In this document: piece after piece, positions 1-7,189 of the stretch
How the letters are laid out: every line of letters starts with the position of its first letter
Numbering within the stretch: the stretch's first letter is position 1
Assembly: GCA_003222555.1 (NCBI GenBank)
Contig: QHWL01000274.1
Location: forward strand, 1-7,339
Reading direction: 5' to 3'
Length of the DNA: 7,339 nucleotides
DNA from: Acidobacteriota bacterium
GTDB lineage: Bacteria; Acidobacteriota; Vicinamibacteria; Vicinamibacterales; CAVVIG01
Translations under genes and position numbers: made by a program
The notes under the pieces: model-generated
Databases searched by the model: none
The model's input: only the letters and a program-made list of their open reading frames with translations
Told to the model about the DNA's origin: nothing

Positions 1-59
1 TCAAATCCTGTTATGATCCCGGCGATGCGGTCCTGGTGCCGCGTCACGAAACGCTCCAT
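1..59 (-). CDS. 5' end of a gene encoding an MERF-type hypothetical protein, cut by the window edge
   Basis: Read on the minus strand, the first 19 codons give MERFVTRHQDRIAGIITGF, after which the window ends. The ATG at 59-57 is preceded by GGGAGG (72-67) at a spacing of 7 bases, the best ribosome binding site in the window, which is the main evidence that this is a real start. From memory, the N-terminus resembles a protein family of unknown function, roughly 400 residues long, that is often multicopy in Acidobacteriota and other environmental bacteria and typically begins M-x-R-F-x-x-R-H-x-D-R-I-x-G with a G-F-D shortly after. Its multicopy habit suggests a mobile-element or transposase-like role, but I cannot prove this from 19 residues. 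It lies on the same strand as the hydrolase upstream, separated by about 250 bases, so it probably has its own promoter. Confidence 0.65.
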   Translation of the reverse strand, partial: MERFVTRHQDRIAGIITGF

Positions 60-66
60 CGCTTGT

Positions 67-72
67 CCTCCC
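67..72 (-). promoter_or_regulatory. Shine-Dalgarno site of the edge gene
   Basis: The minus-strand sequence GGGAGG sits 7 bases before the ATG at 59-57. It fixes the start of the clipped gene and is much stronger than the leaders of the other genes in the window, which show little or no Shine-Dalgarno sequence. Confidence 0.65.
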
Positions 73-159
73 GGTCGATGCGTTGTGGTAAACACATCAT
101 GCCGGAAACTGGCGTGGAGCGTTTCACGTACTCAGGAGTGGCGCTATACCCGCCATTTC

Positions 160-257
160 GCGCGACGGAGCCGCAACCACCGCGCGGGGCCCACGCCGTC
201 GCGGTTTCTACCACGGGTCTTCGACATCGCGACGATTTGGTTGCGGCTCCGCCGCGC
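160..257. repeat. Imperfect 20-bp inverted repeat with 58-base spacer, hairpin-forming
   Basis: The arm at 160-179 (GCGCGACGGAGCCGCAACCA) is the reverse complement of 238-257 at 19 of 20 positions; the only mismatch is 165 against 252. The spacer holds a further nested pair, CGTCGCG at 197-203 against CGCGACG at 228-234, so the element could fold into a long stem. The right arm also contains a small self-complementary hairpin, GCGGC-TCC-GCCGC at 243-255. It lies between the 3' end of the hydrolase gene and the 5' end of the edge gene. It has no T-tract, so it is not a classical intrinsic terminator. It could be an intergenic palindromic repeat of the REP/BIME type, or the end of a small mobile element. 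Confidence 0.7.
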
Positions 258-264
258 TGGGTTC

Positions 265-292
265 TTCGTGGCGCTTCGTGCCTTCGTGAGAA
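265..292. repeat. Short TTCGTG tandem repeat at the hydrolase 3' end
   Basis: TTCGTG occurs three times, at 265-270, 275-280 and 283-288, followed by a run of A. On the minus strand this reads as CACGAAG-type units just after the hydrolase stop codon (314-316). Degenerate repeats of this type (CACGAAGGCACGAAG-like) are common in intergenic DNA of environmental bacteria and often produce spurious short ORFs. Their function is not established. Confidence 0.55.
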
Positions 293-313
293 AGGTGATT
301 CGCCGCCGGGCCG

Positions 314-1057
314 CTACTTTCCGAACCACTCGAACGCCTCGCGAGCGATCGGCAACGGAACGGTGTGAGGACCGTCGAACTCGCGAAATGTCACGTCGTA
401 CCCCAGGCGGGTGAGCTGCGGGACAATTCTTCGCCTCGTGGTGGCAATCGACAGAACCGCGTCTTGCCGCCCGTGCGAAATGAAGATGCGCGGTTTCCCG
501 CGCGGTTCGGCCCGCACGATGCCTCCTGGCGAAAACGCCATCACATGGGTGAACAGATCGCCGTTGGCCGTGCCCAGCGAGAGAGCGTACGATGCGCCAT
601 CAGAGAATCCGCCGAGCGCGAGCCGCGAGGGATCGATGGCGCAGCGCGCAAAGGTGTAACGAAGCGCGGCGTCGATGTACGCGACGTCTGCGCCAAACCC
701 ACCCATGACGGCGTCCCACGTCCGGCTGCGGGAATCGGGCGCGACGATGACGACGCCGAAATCGTCGGCCAGGGAGAACGTGTAGTCCATGGCCTGACCC
801 GTCCGGCCGGCGCCGTGCAGCATGACGGCCAGCGGCGCGTTCGTCTTTGACGTGTGTCCTCGAGGAATGTAGAGCAGACCGTCGCGTTCGGGGCTCAGTC
901 CGAGCTTATGCAGACCCGGGGTGACGTTCGTCGAGGGCCGCCTTGGCCGGGCTTGCACGACTGTCTCGTCGTCATCGGCGGGCACCTGTGAGATCGGGCT
1001 CAGGCGCGCCAATGTTCCCGTCGTGCCCGCGAGCGCGAGGAAGCCGCGGCGCGTCAT
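314..1057 (-). CDS. Tat-exported alpha/beta hydrolase (esterase / polyhydroxyalkanoate-depolymerase-like)
   Basis: This is a 247-aa protein read from the ATG at 1057-1055. The N-terminus carries a twin-arginine signal (TRRGFLALAG, residues 2-11), so it is probably exported folded across the inner membrane. The alpha/beta hydrolase fold is clear: an HGAG oxyanion-hole segment at residues 81-84, the nucleophile elbow GFSDG around Ser152, a candidate acid in SHGRQD at Asp199, and the catalytic His in GPH at His231. The layout fits the small esterase, phospholipase/carboxylesterase and LpqC/PHB-depolymerase-like group; the substrate cannot be read from sequence. The chosen start keeps a compact Tat n-region and forms a TGATG overlap with a small upstream ORF. 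An ATG at 1099-1097 would add 14 residues and is also possible. Neither start has a good Shine-Dalgarno sequence. It lies downstream of the permease gene on the same strand. The reading frame is intact with all triad residues present. Confidence 0.85.
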   Translation of the reverse strand: MTRRGFLALAGTTGTLARLSPISQVPADDDETVVQARPRRPSTNVTPGLHKLGLSPERDGLLYIPRGHTSKTNAPLAVMLHGAGRTGQAMDYTFSLADDFGVVIVAPDSRSRTWDAVMGGFGADVAYIDAALRYTFARCAIDPSRLALGGFSDGASYALSLGTANGDLFTHVMAFSPGGIVRAEPRGKPRIFISHGRQDAVLSIATTRRRIVPQLTRLGYDVTFREFDGPHTVPLPIAREAFEWFGK

Positions 1058-1290
1058 CAGCCGAGCGGAGACGTCTTCTTTGCCGTTGGACGATTCCATG
1101 CGTGAGGCTCGAAGTCCCGCCCGTACAGCCGTCCCCCAAGCGAAAAGGTGCGGCACTCGATGATACAGCAGCAACGGTTCGGCGGCTGCCGGAGGAGCGG
1201 CGGCGTAAAATCTCCGTAAAAAGTCTCGTCCCTTCTCTCACCTGCGCAGCCGAACACGTGCGCGACTCCTTGACGGCGGCTGCCACTCAT
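1057..1290 (-). CDS. Doubtful 77-aa small ORF bridging permease and hydrolase
   Basis: This ORF starts at an ATG (1290-1288) that overlaps the permease stop as ATGA, and its TGA (1059-1057) overlaps the hydrolase ATG as TGATG. Such overlaps are typical of translationally coupled operon genes and would explain why the hydrolase lacks a Shine-Dalgarno sequence. Against it, the product is arginine-rich with no recognisable domain; it has a Cys run (CCC at residues 40-42) plus Cys15 and Cys46. The same frame also stays open far back into the permease gene as an antisense-like shadow, and there is no clear ribosome binding site. I do not recognise a family. It may simply be a 230-base leader. Confidence 0.22.
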   Translation of the reverse strand: MSGSRRQGVAHVFGCAGERRDETFYGDFTPPLLRQPPNRCCCIIECRTFSLGGRLYGRDFEPHAWNRPTAKKTSPLG

Positions 1291-2826
1291 CCGTGTTCGC
1301 CGCCGGACTCGGTCGTCCATCTCGCGGTGAGGAAGAGGAGCGACATGGCCGCGTAGCCGATCGCGAAAGGCCACGCGGGCGAGAGCTTCAGGACGGTGTC
1401 GTCCAACGTCCACTGGTAGGAGTGCATCAGACCTGTCGCGGAGAGAAGCGCCGAAACGGCGCACCAGGCTGAGGCGACGAACCACTTGCGCTCGATGACG
1501 CCGACCACGGCCGCCGCGAGCAGCATCGAGGTAAAAAGGAAGCCCTGCTCCAGCGAGAGGGCGCCGTGGATCCACGTGTCGGTTTTCAGGAACTCGCCAA
1601 TGAGCGAGGCGCTGAACGGGCCGGCCGGCCCCCCAAGCCCGGCGGCGCGAAGACCGTTCTTCGCCATCAGCGCTCCCCACGCGCCGAGTCCGGGCAGCAG
1701 GCCCACGACGACGGCGGGCGCGTGCTCGCGCGGCGTGGCCTGGAACGCCTGCGCGATGATGACAATCCCGATCCAGAGGACAATCGCCATGCCCGCGTCG
1801 ATCGGGATCGCCCACGCGATCCACGCGAGCGTTCCAGTGACGCAGATGATCGTGACGAAAGCGCCGTTGAGGACCGAGTAGCCCGCGCGCGCGCCGAGCG
1901 CCTTCCATCCGGGATGTCCGATGTAAATCGTGGTCGGAAAAGCCGATCCGAAAAGCGCCGCGGCCAGGCTGCCGAGGCCGTTGATCGCGAGCGAGGATCT
2001 CGTCTCATAGGAATCGCCCGCCGCCTCCGCCGACTCGATGTTCTGGAGCGAGCCGAGGACGTTGAACAGTCCCATCGCGATGATGACCGAGAGGTAGGGC
2101 ACGAGATGTCCGCCGCCGATTGCCGCGACGAGATCGCCGACAACGGGGACTGGAAAATGGAAAGCCGGGGCGGTCGGGTGCGCGCCGACCGGCGCGATCC
2201 CGATCGCCCACGCGAGCAGCGTTCCCAGTCCCACGGCGACCATCCCCCCGGGAATCCTCCCCTTGAACCGCACGCGTCCGAAGTAGGTGAGCGTCACGAT
2301 CCCGAGCGTGGTCAGGCCAGGTCCGGAAGAGAAAGCCGAGCGAGATGAACCCCAGCGCGATTCCTGCCAGCGTCGAGAGGAGAGCCGCCCGCGGAGTGAC
2401 CCTGCGGACGCTTTCGGCGACGAAGGCGGCGCCGAGTTCGATAATGCCGGAGCACAGCGTCGCGAGCAGTCCCGCCTGCCACGCGATACGCGCGGGATCG
2501 GGGGCGCCAATCTTCACGGCGAGCGCTTTCGCCGGCAGCATCACCAGGAACACGTGGGCGAAGAGCGAGACGGTGTTGATGCCGTAGGGGAGGGCACAGA
2601 CGTCGGTGCGTTCCGTGCGTTCGGCGAGCTTCCTCGCTTGGTAGGCATAGCACAGGTTGCCGACGAGGATTGACACTGCGGCTCCCGGCAGCACGCGGCC
2701 GTAGACGAGCTCGGGCGGGAATCCGAGGGCGAACCGACACAAGGCGTCGATGAGGAGAAGTTGGACGAGGTTGTCGAGCGCGAGCCCGAAGAAGCCGTCG
2801 ACGTCGCCGCGGACCATCCAACGCAT
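1287..2826 (-). pseudogene. NCS2-family nucleobase permease (xanthine/uracil permease type), frameshifted
   Basis: This is an inner-membrane transporter of the nucleobase:cation symporter-2/AzgA-like group, read in two frames. The N-terminal part starts at the ATG 2826-2824 (MRWMVRGDVDGFFGLALDNL), with hydrophobic helices and the motif ALPYGINTVSLFA, and runs to LGFLFRT. The C-terminal part resumes one base further along with GLTTLGIVTLTYFG and contains the family-typical segments NIESAEAAGDSYETRS, FPTTIYIGHPGWKALGARAG and further membrane helices, ending at the TGA 1289-1287. The join lies near 2316-2322; an extra base, or a deletion of length 2 modulo 3, would explain it. The reconstructed product is about 512 aa, near normal for the family, so little else is lost. 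A TTG at 2844-2842 could start the frame earlier, but the ATG fits the family N-terminus better. The likely substrate is a purine or pyrimidine base with H+ or Na+; this is inferred from family. As read, no full-length protein would be made. Confidence 0.85.
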
Positions 2827-2844
2827 CCGGGGAGGATAGTTCAA

Positions 2845-3111
2845 GTCCCCGGAATCTCGGCATCCGAGGCTGGTTGGCCATGTCTTCAGTCGCGGTGTCA
2901 GCAGATTGCGTTTTCACCAATTCTTCGTTGTTTCCTTATAACTTCAATATCGTGCGTCTGCTAGCGTGGATGCATGCGTGTGCCGCTGCTCATGGTCGGC
3001 AGTGGCGAATCGTACGACGGCCCCCAATGAGCCTGACGTTTCCCTTATGCATGCCCACTGCGGCGTCTGGATCATTTTCAAGGCACGCTTGCGTCGCTCG
3101 GCCGCCTTACC
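2845..3111. other. Divergent intergenic region between permease and receptor
   Basis: About 270 bases separate the permease start (minus) from the receptor start (plus). The stretch 2905-2950 is distinctly AT-richer than its surroundings and is the likeliest place for promoters on either strand. The palindrome ATGCATGC occurs twice, at 2970-2977 and 3047-3054, 77 bases apart. Neither gene has a clear Shine-Dalgarno sequence. Short ORFs in this interval show no protein-like features. Confidence 0.5.
2913..2942 (+). promoter_or_regulatory. Possible sigma70-like promoter for the TonB-dependent receptor
   Basis: A TATAAC hexamer at 2937-2942 is preceded after 18 bases by TTCACC at 2913-2918, which matches the -35 consensus at four of six positions. 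It lies in the AT-rich part of the intergenic region and would give a leader of about 165 bases. This is a weak match, and promoter consensus in the presumed phylum is poorly defined. Confidence 0.25.
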
Positions 3112-5577
3112 ATGATGATGTTGTCTCGCCTTACCACCGCTCTGCTCGTGGCCATCGTTCTCGCTTGGGGCTCGCCTGCTGCGCGCGCACAATCGGCGAC
3201 AGCCGTCAACGGCGCGCTTGAAGGAACTATTTCGACACAGGGCGGAACGGTCCTTCTTCCCGGCGTGCTCGTGCTCATTCGCAATGGCGGAGGCGAGCAA
3301 CTGGCCGAACAGGTTTCCGACGGGGACGGACATATAAAGATTGGCGATCTCCCCGCGGGGGCTTACCGGATCAACGCCTCGCTCGATGGGTTCGAATCGA
3401 TCGAGCGCCCGGTCACGATCGTGCCGGGCAGCGTCGTCACCATCTCCATCGATATGCCGATCGCGTCGGTGTCCGAGCGGGTTGACGTCGTCGCATCACC
3501 GGACATTGCGACGTCGGGTCCACTCGCCGCCGCAGAGACCGTGTCGAACGTCCAGGCACAGTGGCTGGCGCCGGGCGGAAGCGTGCAGTCCGCCCTCCGA
3601 CTGCTCGCCACTGTCATCGCCACGCCCGCTGGCGAGAGCATCAACGGCGGGCGCCCCGACCAGGCGGGTTTTCAGATCGGGGCTGCCTCGCTCGTCGATC
3701 CGGCGACCAACCTCCCGCACATCTGGCTGCCGGCCGACGGCGTCGATTCCGTGGCCGTCCTGTCGAACCCGTACGAGCCGGAGTTCGGCCGTTTTTCTTC
3801 CGGCCTGGTCGTCGTGCAGACACGACGCGCCGGAGACCGGTGGAAGTTCGCGGTCAACAACACCATTCCTGCTTTCCGGACGAAGCGCTACACGGTGGCG
3901 GACATCGTGGGCATCGGATCGCTGAAGCCGAGCCTGGAACTGGGCGGGCCGATCGTCAAGGGCCGGCTCTTTCTCGAGCAGACCGCGCAGTACCACTGGG
4001 ACTCGACCGACGTCCCCAGCCGGCCTGAAAACGAGCTGAAGACGACGCAGTCGTACGGATCGCTGACGCGCCTGGACGCCAACCTCTCGGCCCGCCACAT
4101 GCTGGCCGTGACGGGCGGTTTCGAGCAGAGCGACGCCAGCAGGGCAACGCTCGGCACGTTCACACCGCCTGACGCTTCGGCGAATATTTCAGACCACAAC
4201 GGCTACGTGATGGCGACTGAGCGGACGCTGCTCAGTGGCGCCACGTTCGTCGAGTCGACGCTGCAGGTGCATCAGTTCAGCACGGGCGTCCACGGCCAGG
4301 GGACGGCTCCGGTGGAGCTCCGGCCCGAAACGACGATCGGCAACTTCTTCAACGGCCAACATCGCGAGACGTCGACACTGCAATGGGTGGAGACGGCGTC
4401 GAAGTCCGCCCAATGGCCGGGCGGCCTGCATCTGCTCAAGTTCGGCGCGGACGTGATGGCGAGCCGCTACCACGGCACCAGCGTCAGCGCACCCGTTCTC
4501 GTGGAGCGGTCAAACGGCAGTCTGGCGCGCCGGCTCGACTACGGCGGCCCCACGGCCCAAGCCGTGCACAGTATCGACGTGGCGCTGTTCGCGCAGGATC
4601 GCATCCAGCCGTCGAAGCGCTGGTATGTCGAATACGGCGGCCGCCTGGACCGCGACGGCATTGTCGGGCAGATGAACTCGTCGCCGCGCGTCGGCGCGGC
4701 GCTCTTGCTGAATGGCGCTGCGACTGCCGTCGTGCGCGGCGGCTACGGCCTGTTCTACGGGCGCACGCCATCGGTTGCCGGAGCATTCGCGGCGTTTGAA
4801 ACGGCGACCGATTCGCGTGTCGAGGCCGATGGCGCCACGCTCATCGGTCGGCCCACACTCGTCTCGCACATCGTCGGCGACCTTCGGGCGGCGCGCAGCT
4901 CGACCTGGGACCTGGCGTACGAGCACCAGCTCAGCCCGCGGTGGGCGTTCCACATCAGCATGCTCGATCGGCACGGCGACCACGAGCTGACTCTGAGCCC
5001 GGTTCGCGACGGGGGCGCTCAACAGGTGTTGCTGAGCAGCGACGGGCGATCGCATTACCTGCAGGAGGAAGTGGGTGTGCACTTCACGCGTGGCACGCGC
5101 ATGGATGTCGCCGCGTCATACATACACTCGTTGGCGCGTGAGAACCTGAATGCGTTCGTCAACTTCTACGGCTCCGTCCTGGCGCCCATCGTGGGATCGG
5201 ACCAGTACGCGCCCGCGGCGGCCGACGCGCCCCATCGCCTGTTCGTGCGCGGCCAGGCGATGCCGAGCAGGCGATGGATGTTCGTAGGAACGTTCGACGT
5301 GCGCAGCGGCCTGCCGTACTCGGTGGTGAACGACGAGCTCGAGTTCGTCGGGCAGCGCAACGAACAGCGGTTCCCCACCTACGTTCGCGCCGAGCTGGGG
5401 CTGGATCGCCGCATCAGCCTCGCGCACGCCCACCCGTGGCTCGGCGTCCGCGCGGCCAACGCGCTCAACGCGTTTCTGCCGACCGACGTTCAGGCGAATC
5501 TAGGATCGCCTGCGTTCGGTACCTTCTACAACTCCGAGTACCGCCAGATCCGCTTTCACATCCGCTTCGAACGCTGA
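3112..5577 (+). CDS. TonB-dependent receptor with N-terminal carboxypeptidase-regulatory-like domain (Oar-like)
   Basis: This 821-aa outer-membrane protein is intact. A signal peptide covers residues 1-26, with a hydrophobic core LLVAIVLAW and a likely cleavage at ARA-QS. Residues about 35-125 form a CarboxypepD_reg-like beta-sandwich (GTIS, then PGVLVLI, DLPAGAYRI and a VDVVA exit). Residues about 130-240 are the plug: SINGGRPDQAGFQIG, then the typical end VDSVAVLSNPYEPEFGRFS and VVVQT. The rest is a beta-barrel with alternating hydrophobic strands and aromatic girdles. Such receptors take up siderophores, oligomers or other large nutrients using TonB energy; the ligand is unknown. The C-terminus is RFHIRFER, so the usual terminal Phe is third from the end, which is slightly unusual for outer-membrane insertion. 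The start is one of three consecutive ATGs (3112-3120), with no clear Shine-Dalgarno sequence. It is divergent from the permease and convergent with the aminotransferase gene. Confidence 0.92.
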   Translation: MMMLSRLTTALLVAIVLAWGSPAARAQSATAVNGALEGTISTQGGTVLLPGVLVLIRNGGGEQLAEQVSDGDGHIKIGDLPAGAYRINASLDGFESIERPVTIVPGSVVTISIDMPIASVSERVDVVASPDIATSGPLAAAETVSNVQAQWLAPGGSVQSALRLLATVIATPAGESINGGRPDQAGFQIGAASLVDPATNLPHIWLPADGVDSVAVLSNPYEPEFGRFSSGLVVVQTRRAGDRWKFAVNNTIPAFRTKRYTVADIVGIGSLKPSLELGGPIVKGRLFLEQTAQYHWDSTDVPSRPENELKTTQSYGSLTRLDANLSARHMLAVTGGFEQSDASRATLGTFTPPDASANISDHNGYVMATERTLLSGATFVESTLQVHQFSTGVHGQGTAPVELRPETTIGNFFNGQHRETSTLQWVETASKSAQWPGGLHLLKFGADVMASRYHGTSVSAPVLVERSNGSLARRLDYGGPTAQAVHSIDVALFAQDRIQPSKRWYVEYGGRLDRDGIVGQMNSSPRVGAALLLNGAATAVVRGGYGLFYGRTPSVAGAFAAFETATDSRVEADGATLIGRPTLVSHIVGDLRAARSSTWDLAYEHQLSPRWAFHISMLDRHGDHELTLSPVRDGGAQQVLLSSDGRSHYLQEEVGVHFTRGTRMDVAASYIHSLARENLNAFVNFYGSVLAPIVGSDQYAPAAADAPHRLFVRGQAMPSRRWMFVGTFDVRSGLPYSVVNDELEFVGQRNEQRFPTYVRAELGLDRRISLAHAHPWLGVRAANALNAFLPTDVQANLGSPAFGTFYNSEYRQIRFHIRFER

Positions 5578-5603
5578 ATTGATTGTGAACAAATCACGTT
5601 CAA

Positions 5604-5633
5604 ACGCAGAGACCGCGGAGGACGCAGAGAAGA
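5604..5633. repeat. Short purine-rich tandem repeat (ACGCAGAG-type) at the receptor 3' end
   Basis: Three related 8-9 base units follow each other: ACGCAGAG at 5604-5611, ACCGCGGAG at 5612-5620 and GACGCAGAG at 5621-5629, then AAGAAA. The block fills much of the 72-base gap between the convergent receptor and aminotransferase genes. Near-identical strings are, from general experience, scattered through intergenic DNA of many environmental bacteria and are often mis-translated as NAETAE-like peptides. No terminator hairpin with a T-tract is visible in this gap. Confidence 0.65.
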
Positions 5634-5649
5634 AATGCCTAGAAAAGCG

Positions 5650-7018
5650 TCATTCACCGACGAACTGCCGCGCAAAGGCGATGAAGCGGTTCACATCGGC
5701 CAGATTACTGACCAGTCCCAGCGACACCCGCACCGCGCCGCTGCTCTTGCCGTCGATGCACAGTCGGAAATCATCGATCGTCAGGCGATCTTGGTGCTCT
5801 GGCTGGCGGAAGCACGAGGACAGCTCCGTGCCGGTGATTCCGAGCGCGATCTCGCCGCCCCCGGGGTTGCAGAAGCAGCCGGTGCGAAGCGAGATGTTCG
5901 CCGCGTTGGCGCGCTCCTCGACGATGCGATGGTCGATCGCGCGGCCGTTGGTGTCGTAGAAGTTGAACGTGACGATGCCACCTCGCCTGTCCGTAGAAGA
6001 TGGCCCATACAGTCGCACGAGCGGCCGATCGTTGGTTTGTCGCAGCGCAAGCAAGTTGTCGAGCAGCCAGCCGGTGAGGCAACGCGTTCGTTCGTGGATC
6101 GTGTCCATGCCGAGCGACTCGATGTGCCGTAGACCGATTTCCACCGCCGGCAGCGCCAGATAATCGAGCGTACCGTCCTCGAAGGCCGGCTCGCCCTCGG
6201 CCAGGTAGTGCTTGTCTCCCTGCACCGACGCCACGGTAATCGTCCCACCTGCAAACCACGGACGATGCAGCTTGGCGAGTGCCGGCTTGCGCGCCAGCAG
6301 GCACCCGACACCGGTCGGATATCCGAAAATCTTGTAGAACGACAGCACGACGAAATCGGGACGCCAACGACCCAGATCCAGACGGTTGGTCGGCGTGAAC
6401 GCCGCGGCGTCGAGCAGCACGTCCCAACCCTTGGCTCGGGCCCTGTCGATCCATTCGAGCGGGTGCTGCACTCCTGAGAAGTTCGACTGCGCGGGATAGG
6501 CGAACAGATGGTTTCCCCCTGGCCGAGCGCGATCGAGATGACGCGCCAAATCTTCTTCGTCGACGCGCATCTCCGGCAACACGATCGGCATGTAGGTCGA
6601 CGTGGTGCCTCGGGCCCGGGCGAACTCCCGGATGCCGTTCACCGAGTTGTGGTTGTCGAAGGTCAGCAGGTACTGGTCTCCCGGGCGGAACGGATACGAT
6701 TCACCGACGAGCTTGAGCGCCTGGCTGGCATTGCCGGTGAAAATCACCGACCACTCGTCCGGCGATGCGTTGAAGAATCGCAGCACTTCGCTCCGCGCTC
6801 GCGCTACGAACTCCATGGTCATCGCCGAGGTGGGATTGGTCGAGTGCGGGTTGCCGAACGCGCGATCGCGCAGTGTAGTCGAGGTACGTATGGCCTTGAA
6901 CATCCAGGAACGCATACTCGCGGGACCGCAACTCGTCTATGACGCGCGTCGCTTCGTACGAAGGATAGGCGGCGAGAAATCCCGAGGGTGACAGGTTCCT
7001 CTGATCGGTGGTTGGCAT
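5650..7018 (-). pseudogene. Class V aminotransferase (PLP-dependent, cysteine desulfurase / MOCOS-like fold), internally deleted and frameshifted
   Basis: The N-terminal piece starts at the ATG 7018-7016 and reads in frame to HTYLDYTA (codon 50, near 6871). The body continues one frame over from LRDRAFGNPHST to the TGA at 5652-5650. Family members have roughly 20 residues between the YLDYT motif and FGNPHS, whereas only about five remain here, so some 15 codons plus the frame are lost around 6870. The body keeps the PLP features: NHNSVNG (substrate/PLP region), LDAAAF (Asp for the pyridine nitrogen), the Schiff-base Lys in LSFYKIFG (codon 6333-6331), and a cysteine loop RTGCFCNPG near 5877 resembling that of molybdenum-cofactor sulfurases and NifS-like desulfurases. 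There is no C-terminal MOSC domain. The role of the stand-alone family is not established; sulfur transfer is an inference from the loop. No good Shine-Dalgarno sequence precedes the start. Confidence 0.82.
6860..6871. repeat. 12-bp perfect palindrome at the aminotransferase break point
   Basis: GCGCGATCGCGC is a perfect palindrome lying exactly where the two reading frames of the aminotransferase meet. It may be coincidental in GC-rich coding DNA, but short palindromes can promote deletions or cause sequencing and assembly errors. Confidence 0.6.
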
Positions 7019-7189
7019 TGTGAGGTTCGCGCGGCACCCAGGCCCAATCGGGCACGGTTCCGAGCGGTACACCACCCTCAACGTACAACGCGTGTTGGAG
7101 ACGTGTAAAGGAGGGCAAACGCGCGGGTCGCGATCTCAGCCTTTTTCATTCGCGACAATCACGGCCGACCTCGGCCGCTGGCGCTTCCC
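7019..7189. other. Intergenic segment upstream of the aminotransferase and the SYLF fragment
   Basis: About 170 bases contain no convincing gene. A strong Shine-Dalgarno-like AAAGGAGG lies on the plus strand at 7107-7114, but no ATG, GTG or TTG follows at a usable distance in any frame. It could be the leftover ribosome binding site of the truncated SYLF gene to its right. A pyrimidine run (CCTTTTTCATTC) lies at 7140-7151. Promoters for the aminotransferase must also lie here, but none is recognisable. Confidence 0.4.

Noticed and set aside
365..850. Long plus-strand frame opposite the hydrolase
   Set aside because: It is antisense to a well-supported gene, rich in Arg with no domain, and typical of open shadow frames in GC-rich DNA.
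1566..2348. 260-codon plus-strand frame opposite the permease
   Set aside because: Its product is almost only Arg, Asp, Glu and Gly with no hydrophobic core; it mirrors the codon bias of the permease on the other strand.
2312..2920. 202-codon minus-strand frame overlapping the permease N-terminus
   Set aside because: Its Arg/Pro-rich product is a third-frame shadow; the overlapping permease frame carries the real family motifs.
5585..5597. GTGA-acaaa-TCAC inverted repeat after the receptor stop, considered as a terminator or CRP-like site
   Set aside because: The stem is only 4 bp with no T-tract, the spacing differs by one base from a CRP site, and the position downstream of a gene makes regulation unlikely.
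5579..6132. Plus-strand frames starting in the convergent gap and running antisense through the aminotransferase
   Set aside because: Their N-terminal NAETAEDAEKK comes from translating the tandem repeat and the rest is antisense shadow.
6819..7118. Minus-strand TTG-initiated frame across the aminotransferase start
   Set aside because: It has no recognisable family and overlaps the well-supported N-terminal piece of the aminotransferase in another frame.
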